From Streptosporangiaceae bacterium (lineage in GTDB: Bacteria; Actinomycetota; Actinomycetes; Streptosporangiales; Streptosporangiaceae): a DNA stretch of 20,295 nucleotides. Where the stretch lies: positions 1-20,295 of the forward strand of contig JASHQP010000450.1 of assembly GCA_030039095.1 (NCBI GenBank). The letters run 5' to 3'. Numbering within the stretch: position 1 is the stretch's first letter; every line of letters starts with the position of its first letter. A model generated the notes under the pieces. That model ran no database searches, was not told the DNA's origin, and was given only the letters and a program-made list of their open reading frames with translations. Below are positions 1 through 7,197 of this stretch, in pieces. The position numbers and the translations under genes are program-made.

Positions 1-909
1 GACTCCGCGGCGCACGGCGCTGGCCAGCGTGTCCCTGGCCCGCCGCTGCGCTGCCCACTCTCCCGGCAGGCAGAGCAGGTCGGCCCCGGCCGCCAGGGCC
101 GCCACGGCTCCCTCGGCGCTGGCCTCGCTGTCTCCGATCGCCGCCATTTCGAGGGCATCGGTGATGACCACACCGTCGAATCCGAGTTCTCCGCGCAAAA
201 CCTCGGCGAGGAACGTCCGGGAAATCGTCGCCGGAACGGTGTCGATCTCGGGAAACACCACGTGCGCGGTCATCACGGCGCGGACCCCGGCGCCGATCGC
301 GGCCTGGAACGGCACCAGGTCGGTGTCGCGGAGTTCCTGCAGCGAGGCGGCGACCACGGGCAGTACCACGTGCGAATCGGTGTTCGTCCGGCCATGTCCC
401 GGGAAGTGCTTGGCGCAGGCCGCGACCAGGTGCGACTGGAGGCCGCCGGTGAACGCGGCGGCGTGCGCGGCCACCCTGGCCGGATCGGCGCCGAAGGAGC
501 GGACGCCGATGATCGGGTTTGCCGGGTTACTGTCGACATCCACGTCGGGCGCGAGGTCGAGGTTGACGCCGCCGCTGGCGAGCATCGCGCCGATGCTGGC
601 CGCGACCCGCCGCGTCAGGCCCGTGTCGTCGACCGCACCGAGCGCGGCGTTGCCCGGGTAGGAGGATCCGGTGCGCGCCTCGACCCGGGTGACGATGCCG
701 CCTTCTTCGTCGGCGGCGATGAGCACGCGGGGATTGTGCGCCCGTAGCTCCGCGGTAAGTGTCTGCAGTTGCTCGGGGCCGGTGATGTTCTCCGCGAACA
801 GCAGCACGCCGCCGAGGCCGTCGTCAAGCCAGCGCCGCAGCCAGCCGGGCGGCGTTGTCCCGGGGAACCGGGCCAGCATGCACGTGTCCAGTTCCGACCC
901 GCTCATCAT
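1..909 (-). CDS. nagZ: Glycoside hydrolase family 3 beta-N-acetylhexosaminidase, NagZ-like (3' end beyond window)
   Basis: Reading the minus strand from the ATG at 909 gives 303 uninterrupted codons that run off the left edge, so the C-terminus is missing. The protein carries the hallmarks of the NagZ branch of GH3: KHFPGHG at about residues 167-173, the following DSH with the histidine of the catalytic dyad (H180), and ITDALEM with the nucleophile aspartate (D251). In this family the enzyme releases N-acetylglucosamine from cell-wall fragments. No signal peptide is visible, so it is probably cytosolic. It starts 6 bases after the murQ stop codon, so the two genes are almost certainly co-transcribed. 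A second ATG follows directly (906), and only a weak AGG lies upstream. A broader GH3 beta-glucosidase role is less likely because of the KHFPGHG/DSH pair. Confidence 0.93.
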   Translation of the reverse strand, partial: MMSGSELDTCMLARFPGTTPPGWLRRWLDDGLGGVLLFAENITGPEQLQTLTAELRAHNPRVLIAADEEGGIVTRVEARTGSSYPGNAALGAVDDTGLTRRVAASIGAMLASGGVNLDLAPDVDVDSNPANPIIGVRSFGADPARVAAHAAAFTGGLQSHLVAACAKHFPGHGRTNTDSHVVLPVVAASLQELRDTDLVPFQAAIGAGVRAVMTAHVVFPEIDTVPATISRTFLAEVLRGELGFDGVVITDALEMAAIGDSEASAEGAVAALAAGADLLCLPGEWAAQRRARDTLASAVRRGV

Positions 910-915
910 GAAAAC

Positions 916-1884
916 CTATCCCGACCCGGCTGACGCCCGCGCCCCAAAACCGAGCCCGGCCAGCGCCTCGCGCACGCTGCCGCCCGCGTCGGCCAGCGCG
1001 TCGGCGGCCGCCTTCGGCTCGAGCCCCGACAGCAGGCAGAGCAGGGCAAGCCGCAGGTCTCCGCCGCACCGTGCCAGCTCGTCGCGGCAGGATTCCTCGC
1101 TGGCCCCAGACAGCTCGTGGAGTATGGTCAGCTGCCGCTGGCGCAGCTTGGCGTTGCTGCCGGACATGCCGATCATCAGGTTGGAGTACGTATGCCCCAG
1201 CCGGACCATCGCCGCTGTGGACAGCGCGTTGAGCACCATCTTCTGCGCGGTGGCCGCCTTCAGCCTGGTCGATCCCGCGATAGCTTCAGGGCCGGTGTCC
1301 GGCAGCACCCGGTGCTGGGCCAGCGCGGCGAGCGGCGCCGCCGGGTTGCTGCTCACCAGCACGGTGACGGCGCCCACGGACCCGGCGTGGCGCAGCGCGC
1401 CGGCGACGTACGGCGTGCGGCCGCTGGCCGAGACCCCTACCGCGACGTCCGCCGCGGTCACGTCGCGCGAGTCCTGGGCACCGAGCGCTTCGGAGTCCTC
1501 GACACCCTCGACTGACGACCGCATCGCGCGCGAACCTCCGGCCTGATGGGCAACGAAGATCCCGGGCTCGAGCCCGAAGGTCGGCACCACCTCCGCCGCA
1601 TCGAGGACACCGATCCGCCCGGAGGTGCCAGCGCCGAAGTAGTGCACGCGACCGCCTGCCCTGAGCCGCTCGACCATCTGGTCGACGACCACGGCGAGGG
1701 CCGGCAGGACCGACGCGACCGCACCGGCAACCGTGGCGTCCTCGGCATTCAGCAGCCGCAGAATCTGCTCGGTGGGGACGACGTCGATGTCGGCGGTCCG
1801 CAGGTTGCGTTCCTCGGTCCGCGATGACACCGGCAGCGCCGTCACCTCCGGCAGCGCCGTCACCTGCTCTGAATCTGGTCGCAC
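916..1884 (-). CDS. murQ: N-acetylmuramic acid 6-phosphate etherase (MurQ)
   Basis: A 322-residue SIS-domain protein of normal family length (about 300). MurQ cleaves the lactyl ether of MurNAc-6-phosphate, giving GlcNAc-6-phosphate and D-lactate during wall recycling. Visible family motifs are GAGTSGRIGVLDAAE (about residues 84-98, sugar-phosphate loop ending in a conserved Glu), VEGVEDS (about 125-131, second acidic motif), SASGRTPYV (about 152-160) and the AGSTRLKAATAQKMVLN block (about 203-219). The C-terminal ~60 residues form the usual small helical domain. The start is GTG at 1884, supported by GGGGAGGAG seven bases upstream; an in-frame TGA at 1903-1905 rules out a longer form. The N-terminus contains a duplicated VTALPE hexapeptide from an 18-bp tandem repeat. 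It is followed directly by nagZ. I see no kinase or PTS gene for making the substrate here. Confidence 0.96.
   Translation of the reverse strand: MRPDSEQVTALPEVTALPVSSRTEERNLRTADIDVVPTEQILRLLNAEDATVAGAVASVLPALAVVVDQMVERLRAGGRVHYFGAGTSGRIGVLDAAEVVPTFGLEPGIFVAHQAGGSRAMRSSVEGVEDSEALGAQDSRDVTAADVAVGVSASGRTPYVAGALRHAGSVGAVTVLVSSNPAAPLAALAQHRVLPDTGPEAIAGSTRLKAATAQKMVLNALSTAAMVRLGHTYSNLMIGMSGSNAKLRQRQLTILHELSGASEESCRDELARCGGDLRLALLCLLSGLEPKAAADALADAGGSVREALAGLGFGARASAGSG
1831..1866. repeat. 18-bp tandem duplication in the murQ 5' end
   Basis: Two adjacent 18-bp copies (1831-1848 and 1849-1866) differ only at the last base. They add six codons in frame, so the MurQ N-terminus reads VTALPE followed by VTALPV. 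The region lies before the conserved SIS domain and is unlikely to affect catalysis. Confidence 0.9.
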
Positions 1885-1902
1885 CGGCCAACTCCTCCCC
1901 GG

Positions 1903-1962
1903 TCACGCGCGCCGTCGCGGGACGCTTGCCGTCGCGGCACGCGTGCTGTTCGTCGGCTGCAT
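1903..1962 (-). CDS. Possible 19-codon leader ORF upstream of murQ
   Basis: On the minus strand a short ORF starts at ATG 1962 and stops at TGA 1903-1905, encoding MQPTNSTRAATASVPRRRA. GAGGTGA sits about five bases before the ATG, a good ribosome binding site, and the stop lies 18 bases before the murQ GTG, just ahead of murQ's own Shine-Dalgarno. The peptide is basic at its end and matches nothing I recognise. It could be a translated leader that tunes murQ, or a chance ORF; GC-rich DNA yields many of these. The good ribosome binding site is the main argument for it. Confidence 0.3.
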   Translation of the reverse strand: MQPTNSTRAATASVPRRRA

Positions 1963-1981
1963 GCTCTCACCTCAGTAAACG

Positions 1982-2017
1982 GTCTCGGCGCCGGCCACCG
2001 GGCGCCGTCGCCGAGAC
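1982..2017. promoter_or_regulatory. 9-bp inverted repeat in the murQ/ligC divergent intergenic region
   Basis: GTCTCGGCG (1982-1990) is perfectly mirrored by CGCCGAGAC (2009-2017) around an 18-base GC-rich centre. It lies between two divergently transcribed genes, so it is not at a transcript end and is unlikely to be a terminator. It could be a protein-binding site, or a 5' leader hairpin for murQ, whose short leader ORF begins 20 bases away. The whole gap between murQ and ligC (1885-2174) holds nothing else I can support, and I see no convincing -10/-35 pair. Confidence 0.35.
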
Positions 2018-2174
2018 TTGGCCCGTTTCGGCACCGGACGTTCCGGGGCAACGGCGGGCAAAGGCAGACCAGCCGGCCGGGTTCTCGCACGGCCCCGGGC
2101 GGCACGGCCGCGCGCAATCGGCTACGTCGGCGGGGCGGCCGGGGGCCGGCAGGCCGATCGGCGAAGATGGGGGC

Positions 2175-3239
2175 ATGCGTCTTCCCGTTATGCCGCCGGT
2201 GGCGCCGATGCTGGCCAAGTCGGTGAAGGTGATCCCGGGCGGGGCGGTCAGCTTCGAGCCCAAATGGGACGGCTTCCGGTCGGTCGTGTTCCGGGACGGC
2301 CTCGAGGTGGAGTTCGGCAGCCGCAACGAGCGTCCGCTGACCCGGTACTTCCCCGAACTCGTCGAGGCGGCCGTGGCGAACCTGCCGGAGCGCTGCGTAC
2401 TCGACGGGGAGATCGTGATACCGGACGCGAAGCGCCGGCGGCTCGACTTCGAGGCGCTGCTGCAGCGGATCCACCCGGCGGCCAGCCGGGTCAATCTGCT
2501 GGCCGAGCAGACCCCCGCCGAGTTCGTCGTGTTCGATCTGCTCGCGCTCGGCGACGTGAGCTACCTGGAGACGGAGTTCTCCGTCCGCCGTGAGGTGCTC
2601 GAGCAGGCGATGACCGACGCGGCGGCCCCATTTCACCTCACCCCGGCGACCCGCGACCGTGACCTCGCCGCCCAGTGGTTCAGCCAGTTCGAGGGCGCGG
2701 GCCTGGACGGGATCGTGGCCAAGCCGCTGGACGGCCAGTACGAGCCGGACAGGCGCGTCATGTTCAAGGTCAAGCACGAGCGCACAGCGGACTGCGTCGT
2801 CGCGGGATACCGGGAGCACAAGAGCGGCCCCGACGCGATCGGGTCGCTGCTGCTCGGCCTCTACGACGACAGTGGCAAGCTAGCCAGCGTCGGTGTGATC
2901 GGCGCGTTCCCGCTGGCAACCAGGCGCGAACTGCTCACCGAACTGCAGCCCCTGGTCACGAGCTTCGATGAGCACCCATGGAACTGGGCGAAACCGCAGC
3001 CGGGGGTACGGGGTCCGCGTGACGCCGAGCACAGCCGGTGGAACGCGAACAAGGACCTGTCGTTCATCCCGCTGCGCCCCGAACGGGTCGTCGAGGTCCG
3101 CTACGACCACATGGAAGGCACCAGGTTCCGGCACACGGCCCAGTTCGTCCGGTGGCGCCCCGACCGTGAGCCAAAATCGTGCGGCTTCGCCCAGCTCGAG
3201 GAGCCGGTCAGCTACAGCCTCACCGAGATTCTCGCCTGA
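2175..3239 (+). CDS. ligC: ATP-dependent DNA ligase, LigC family
   Basis: A 354-residue protein with the minimal two-domain ligase architecture. The adenylation domain has the KxDG motif as EPKWDGFR with the nucleophile Lys at residue 30. Further nucleotidyltransferase motifs follow: FGSRN (motif Ia/III region), LDGEIV, FVVFDLLAL, GLDGIVAKPL and MFKVKHER (motif V, lysines contacting ATP). The rest is an OB-fold domain. Length and sequence style fit mycobacterial LigC (about 350-360 aa), a stand-alone ligase implicated in base-excision and gap repair, distinct from multidomain LigD. The frame is open further upstream, but this ATG begins directly before the conserved PPVAPMLA block, as in relatives; its ribosome binding site is weak. 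No Ku, LigD or polymerase domain is adjacent. It converges on araA with a 25-base gap. Confidence 0.93.
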   Translation: MRLPVMPPVAPMLAKSVKVIPGGAVSFEPKWDGFRSVVFRDGLEVEFGSRNERPLTRYFPELVEAAVANLPERCVLDGEIVIPDAKRRRLDFEALLQRIHPAASRVNLLAEQTPAEFVVFDLLALGDVSYLETEFSVRREVLEQAMTDAAAPFHLTPATRDRDLAAQWFSQFEGAGLDGIVAKPLDGQYEPDRRVMFKVKHERTADCVVAGYREHKSGPDAIGSLLLGLYDDSGKLASVGVIGAFPLATRRELLTELQPLVTSFDEHPWNWAKPQPGVRGPRDAEHSRWNANKDLSFIPLRPERVVEVRYDHMEGTRFRHTAQFVRWRPDREPKSCGFAQLEEPVSYSLTEILA

Positions 3240-3262
3240 AGGCGACCCGAGGCCTGAAGGCG
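3234..3262. repeat. 11-bp direct repeat between convergent ligC and araA ends
   Basis: GCCTGAAGGCG occurs at 3234-3244, overlapping the ligC stop, and again at 3252-3262, just before the araA stop on the other strand. Each copy has a four-base mirror (GCCT/AGGC). No convincing long stem followed by a T-run is present, so a shared intrinsic terminator is not demonstrated. Confidence 0.5.
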
Positions 3263-3264
3263 GC

Positions 3265-4662
3265 TCAGACCTGCACGAACTCGATGCCGGCGAGCTGGCA
3301 GAACACCTTCCAGCTCGCGGCGTGCCTGCCGAGGTTCATCACCTCGTGGTGCGGGCCGCCCGCGGTCAGCCAGGCGTTGAGGCAGGCCCGCACGCCGGTG
3401 TCGGGCCGGAACTGGCCGTACGGCATCTCCAGCGCGGGCAGCACCTGGCTGTCCAGGTTCTCGCCCTCGGCGACGACCATCCGGAACCGGGTGCCGCCCA
3501 GCGACACCAGCGTGGCCAGCGTGGCCGGGCCCGGCTGGTACTGGAACAGGAACGTGGGCGGGTCTGCGAGCTTGCCGATGCCCAGCGGCCGCTTGATCAG
3601 CTTCACCGGCTGGTCGCTGCGGGCGATCTTCCAGTTGCCCTCGCCCATGTGGCTCATCAGGATCGAGTCGGACGGGAAGTCCATCGCGTACATCTCGGTG
3701 AAGTGCGCGTCCCCGATCAGCACGTGGCCCGCCGCCACCATGCACGCCGTCAGCACGTCGCCCTCCGCCGCGTAGCCGTACCCCTGGGCCATCAGCGACG
3801 ACGCGGCGGCCAGCGGCAGCCGGTCGAACCGGCCGTCCTCGCCGATCGCGTCGAAGTGGGCGGTGTACGCGCCGTAGCCGCCGGCATCGAGGATCCGCTT
3901 GATCGCGACCTGCATCCGGGCGTGATCGGCGCGCTCCTCCTCCGACAGCGCCGGGTCGATCTCGAAGTGCTCGTCCTCGAACCCGATGACCTCGTCCAGC
4001 TGCGCCCTGGTGACTTCGAGCATGCCGCGGTACAGGTCCCCCTGGGCCACCGCGAGGATCTCCGGTCCGAGGCTGCGGATCAGCGCGCTCTCGTCGACCC
4101 GGATGTCGCCCATGTCGTTCATCGCGTAGCCGAAGATCGCCACCTTGAGCTTCTTCCACGCGGTCACCGCGGCCGCCGCGCGGGCCCACCGGCCGACGTC
4201 GGCGCGGAAATGCTCGCTCTTCCAGTCGTCGGTGAGCACCGCGAACCGCCGGCCGGCCCTGACCATGGCATTCGCCGTGTCCTGGGCGCCGTGCACGCCC
4301 TGGTTGTAGGTCATGTCGGCCATGTCCCACTCGGGCGTGACGCTGGGCTCCGGCTGGATGTTCGCCATCAGGATCGGCAGCCGTGACTCGCTGAGCAGCC
4401 GCGCCACCCGCATGGCCGGCCCGTAGGTCAGCATCACGACCATGACGCCGTCGAGGTCGTCGTTCTCGAACTGGCGCATGGCCCGCTCGGCGTCCTCGCG
4501 GTACTTGACCGGCTCGCTCGGGAAGAACTCGCCGACGTCGGCAAGATGCTCGGCGATCTCGCGAGCGTAGCCCGCCTGCCGCGCCGCGATGTCGGGGATC
4601 ATGTCGTCGTACAGGTCCTGCATGATGCCCAGGATCCCGATCTTGGGCTTGCGGTCAGACAT
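3265..4662 (-). CDS. araA: L-arabinose isomerase family protein (AraA-like)
   Basis: This 465-residue protein should interconvert L-arabinose and L-ribulose. It is shorter and more divergent than the 500-aa E. coli enzyme, but the metal-binding positions can be placed by motif: Glu in GYGYAAEGD (residue 300), Glu in FTEMYAMDF (323), His in LMSHMGEGNW (338) and His in GGPHHEVMNLG (438/439). These correspond to the Glu, Glu, His, His set of the arabinose isomerase fold. The start at ATG 4662 is fixed by GGAGGA five bases upstream. It is the last gene of the lacI-araB-araD-araA run. Some relatives are labelled L-fucose/L-arabinose isomerase, so sequence alone does not settle the substrate. The flanking AraB and AraD strongly favour arabinose. 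Confidence 0.9.
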   Translation of the reverse strand: MSDRKPKIGILGIMQDLYDDMIPDIAARQAGYAREIAEHLADVGEFFPSEPVKYREDAERAMRQFENDDLDGVMVVMLTYGPAMRVARLLSESRLPILMANIQPEPSVTPEWDMADMTYNQGVHGAQDTANAMVRAGRRFAVLTDDWKSEHFRADVGRWARAAAAVTAWKKLKVAIFGYAMNDMGDIRVDESALIRSLGPEILAVAQGDLYRGMLEVTRAQLDEVIGFEDEHFEIDPALSEEERADHARMQVAIKRILDAGGYGAYTAHFDAIGEDGRFDRLPLAAASSLMAQGYGYAAEGDVLTACMVAAGHVLIGDAHFTEMYAMDFPSDSILMSHMGEGNWKIARSDQPVKLIKRPLGIGKLADPPTFLFQYQPGPATLATLVSLGGTRFRMVVAEGENLDSQVLPALEMPYGQFRPDTGVRACLNAWLTAGGPHHEVMNLGRHAASWKVFCQLAGIEFVQV

Positions 4663-4684
4663 GGAATTCCTCCAGAACGTAGAG

Positions 4685-4705
4685 CCCGGCCCTGGTTCGG
4701 CCGGG
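4685..4705 (-). other. Stem-loop in the araD-araA gap
   Basis: A perfect 7-bp stem (4685-4691 with 4699-4705) and 7-base loop lie between the araD stop and the araA ribosome binding site. No T-run follows. It could affect mRNA processing or partial read-through inside the operon, or be incidental in GC-rich DNA. Confidence 0.35.
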
Positions 4706-4718
4706 TCCCAGCCGGTGG

Positions 4719-5399
4719 TCAGCGCTGGCCATATTCCTGCTGGTAGCGCCGGTACAGCGCGTCGATCTGGTCTTGGGGTAGCGGGGTCAGCGGGCCACCG
4801 AACGCACGCGTCAGGTGCACGGTACGCGCCGCGTCCTCGCACATCACGGCGGCCTTCAGCGCGTCGCGGGCGGTGCCGCCGATCGTGAAGACGCCGTGGC
4901 TGCGCATCAGCACGGCGGGCGAGCGATGCCCGGACAGCGTCCCGACGATGCCACGGCCGATCTCGTCGCTGCCGATCAGCGCGAACGGGCCGATCGGGAT
5001 CTCGCCCCCGAACTCGTCGGCCATCGCCGTGATCACGCACGGGATCGCCTCGCCGCGCGCCGCCCACGCGGTCGCGTACCCGGAGTGCGTGTGCACGACG
5101 CCGCCGACCTCGGGCATCTTGCGGTAGACGTAGGCGTGGGTGGCGGTGTCGCTCGAGGGCGAGTAGCCCATGCTGTTGACGGCGGGGTCGTCGATCGCGT
5201 GGCCGTCGAGGTCGCAGACCACCATCGAATCGGGGGTCAGCTCCGGGTAGAGCACGCCGCTCGGCTTGATCACCATGAGATCCTCGCCGGGAACCCGGGC
5301 CGAGATGTTGCCCGAGGTCCAGGCCACAAGGCCCGCCGCGAGCAGGTCGGCGTGCAGGTCGCTCACCGTGCGCCGGAGCTGCGCCAGGTCTGCGCTCAT
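4719..5399 (-). CDS. araD: L-ribulose-5-phosphate 4-epimerase (AraD)
   Basis: A 226-residue class II aldolase-fold enzyme converting L-ribulose 5-phosphate to D-xylulose 5-phosphate, which enters the pentose phosphate pathway. The sequence shows TSGNIS (phosphate-binding turn), IKPSGV, the epimerase signature SSDTATH with its zinc-region Asp (D84), HTH zinc ligands (H103, H105), RSHGVF with the third zinc His (H168), and a C-terminal QEYGQ with the catalytic-type Tyr (Y223). Together these separate it from fuculose aldolase. Length matches the E. coli enzyme (231 aa). Its ATG overlaps the araB stop codon as ATGA (5396-5399), so translation is coupled to araB; araA follows 56 bases downstream. 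Confidence 0.96.
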   Translation of the reverse strand: MSADLAQLRRTVSDLHADLLAAGLVAWTSGNISARVPGEDLMVIKPSGVLYPELTPDSMVVCDLDGHAIDDPAVNSMGYSPSSDTATHAYVYRKMPEVGGVVHTHSGYATAWAARGEAIPCVITAMADEFGGEIPIGPFALIGSDEIGRGIVGTLSGHRSPAVLMRSHGVFTIGGTARDALKAAVMCEDAARTVHLTRAFGGPLTPLPQDQIDALYRRYQQEYGQR

Positions 5400-7081
5400 G
5401 CGATCCCCTCCGATGCCGCGCCCACGACCCGGTCGCGGATCCCGCGGAGCCGGTGCATGACCTCGTTGCCGCCACGGCCGAAGTAGTCGTGCAGCAGCAG
5501 GTACTCGGCGTACAGGCGGTCATAGACGTCCGCGCTGACCGGGTCGGGTACGTATACCGCCTGGTTCTTGCCGCCCATCGCCACGGCCGCGGCCGGGACG
5601 TCGGGGTAGCAGCCGGCCGCGACCGCGGCGTGGATGGCTGAGCCGAGGGCCGGCCCCTGCTCCGAGGCGATCACGCTGAGCGGGCGGCGGGTCACGTCGG
5701 CGTAGAGCTGGAGCACGAACTTGCTCTTGGTGAGGCCGCCCGCAATCACCAGCTCGGTAACGGGAACTCCCGACGCGCTGAATGTGTCGATGATGACCCT
5801 GGTCCCGAACGCGGTGGACTCGATCAGCGCCCGGTAGATGTCGGGCGCCCGGGTGGCCAGCGTGAGGCCGACGATCAGGCCAGACAGGTGATGGTCGACG
5901 AGCACGCTGCGGTTGCCGTTCAGCCAGTCGAGCGCGATCAGGCCGTGCGCCCCGGCGGGCTGCCGCGCGGCCGCGGCGTCCAGCAGTTCCTGCACGCTGA
6001 TGCCCCGCCGCTCCGCCTCGGCCCGGTATTCGGCTCCGGCCACGTGCTCGGCACACCAGGCAAAGAGGTCCCCGACGCCGCTCTGGCCGGCCTCGTAGCC
6101 CCACATCCCGGCCACGATGCCGCCGTCGACCACGCCGCACATGCCGGGGACCTCGGCCAGCCTGCTGCCGTTCATCACGTGGCAGGTCGACGTACCCATG
6201 ATCGCTACCATCTGGCCGGGCGCGACAGCGGCGGCCGCGGGCACGGTCACGTGCGCGTCGACGTTGCCGACGGCCACCGCGATCCCTTCGTGCAGGCCGG
6301 TCCACTCGGCCGCCTCCGCGGTTAGCTGCCCAGCCTTGTGGCCCAGCGCCAGCACCGGATGCTCCAGCTTGTCCGCGGCGAACCGGGCAAACCCGGGGTT
6401 CAGCTGGCCAAGGAACTCGCGCGTCGGGTAGTGGCCGTCCTGCCGGATGCCCTTGTAACCGGCGGTGCACGCGTTCCTGGTCTCGGCGCCGGTGAGCTGC
6501 CAGATGATCCAGTCCGCGGCCTCGATCCACCGCTCGGTCTGCTGGTAGATCTTCGGGTCCTCCTCCAGAAGCTGCAGAGCCTTGGCGTACTGCCACTCGG
6601 ACGAGATCTTTCCCCCGTAGCGGGCGATCCAGGGCTCGTGCCGCTCGTGGGCGAGCGCGTTGATCCGGTCCGCCTGGGGCTGCGCCGCGTGGTGCTTCCA
6701 CAGCTTCGGGTAGGCGTGCGGCCGCCCGGCCAGCTCCGGAAGCTGGCACAGCGGCGTGCCGTCCGCCAGCACCGGCATCACGGTGCACGCGGTGAAGTCG
6801 GTGCCGACCCCGACGACGAGCGCGGGACCGACGCCGGCCGCGGCCAGGGCGGCGGGCACCGCTTCGCGGAGCACGTCGCGGTAGTCCTCGGGATCCTGCA
6901 GCGCCCAGTCCGGGGGCAGCGGCTCGCCGGTGGCGGCCAGCGTGGCGTCCATCACGCCGTGGCGGTACTCGTGGACAGCGGTGCCCACCTCGGCGCCGTC
7001 ACGGACTCGCACCACGACGGCGCGCCCGGACAGCGTGCCGAAGTCGATCCCCACGACGTAGGCGTCACCGGCTGTGGTCAT
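5396..7081 (-). CDS. araB: L-ribulokinase (AraB, FGGY family)
   Basis: A 561-residue FGGY carbohydrate kinase, close to the E. coli AraB length of 566. It phosphorylates L-ribulose with ATP to L-ribulose 5-phosphate in the cytosol. The N-terminal ATPase loop is GIDFGTLSGRA (residues 11-21), where the TLSGR form is typical of ribulokinases rather than xylulokinases. GVGTDFTACT (about residue 91) and the ADGTPL block that follows match AraB, as does the phosphate-binding IMGTSTCH segment. GGLTKSKFVLQLYADV belongs to the C-terminal FGGY domain. The start ATG 7081 has GGAGG seven bases upstream. It is the first enzyme gene after the regulator, and a LacI-type palindrome sits 59 bases before its start. 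It overlaps araD by four bases. Confidence 0.96.
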   Translation of the reverse strand: MTTAGDAYVVGIDFGTLSGRAVVVRVRDGAEVGTAVHEYRHGVMDATLAATGEPLPPDWALQDPEDYRDVLREAVPAALAAAGVGPALVVGVGTDFTACTVMPVLADGTPLCQLPELAGRPHAYPKLWKHHAAQPQADRINALAHERHEPWIARYGGKISSEWQYAKALQLLEEDPKIYQQTERWIEAADWIIWQLTGAETRNACTAGYKGIRQDGHYPTREFLGQLNPGFARFAADKLEHPVLALGHKAGQLTAEAAEWTGLHEGIAVAVGNVDAHVTVPAAAAVAPGQMVAIMGTSTCHVMNGSRLAEVPGMCGVVDGGIVAGMWGYEAGQSGVGDLFAWCAEHVAGAEYRAEAERRGISVQELLDAAAARQPAGAHGLIALDWLNGNRSVLVDHHLSGLIVGLTLATRAPDIYRALIESTAFGTRVIIDTFSASGVPVTELVIAGGLTKSKFVLQLYADVTRRPLSVIASEQGPALGSAIHAAVAAGCYPDVPAAAVAMGGKNQAVYVPDPVSADVYDRLYAEYLLLHDYFGRGGNEVMHRLRGIRDRVVGAASEGIA

Positions 7082-7139
7082 CGACCCACCTCCATGATCG
7101 CGCCCTCAGACCCAGGTGCGGACCTGCCCATACCCGAAT

Positions 7140-7153
7140 TGTTAACGCTAACA
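7140..7153 (-). promoter_or_regulatory. LacI-family operator upstream of araB
   Basis: TGTTAACGCTAACA (plus strand) has perfect 5-bp outer arms TGTTA/TAACA around ACGC. It closely resembles the TGTTAGCGCTAACA-type palindromes bound by LacI-family sugar regulators of actinobacteria. It lies between the regulator gene and araB, 59 bases before the araB ATG, where binding would block araBDA transcription. I infer that the adjacent LacI-type regulator binds it, with arabinose or a derivative as inducer. I found no second copy in the window. Confidence 0.72.
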
Positions 7154-7197
7154 GCATGGCCGTGGTGCACCGGTGTCCTCTCTTAACTCTCTGACGA

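Noticed and set aside
1824..2174. Upstream in-frame extension of the ligase reading frame by 117 codons
   Set aside because: The extra translation is low-complexity, would overlap the 5' end of murQ on the other strand, and precedes the conserved ligase N-terminus, which begins at ATG 2175.
2968..4386. Long plus-strand open frame of 472 codons opposite araA
   Set aside because: Its translation is low-complexity and Arg/His/Gly-rich with no motif, and the minus strand here encodes a recognisable isomerase with a good ribosome binding site. It is a high-GC antisense shadow.
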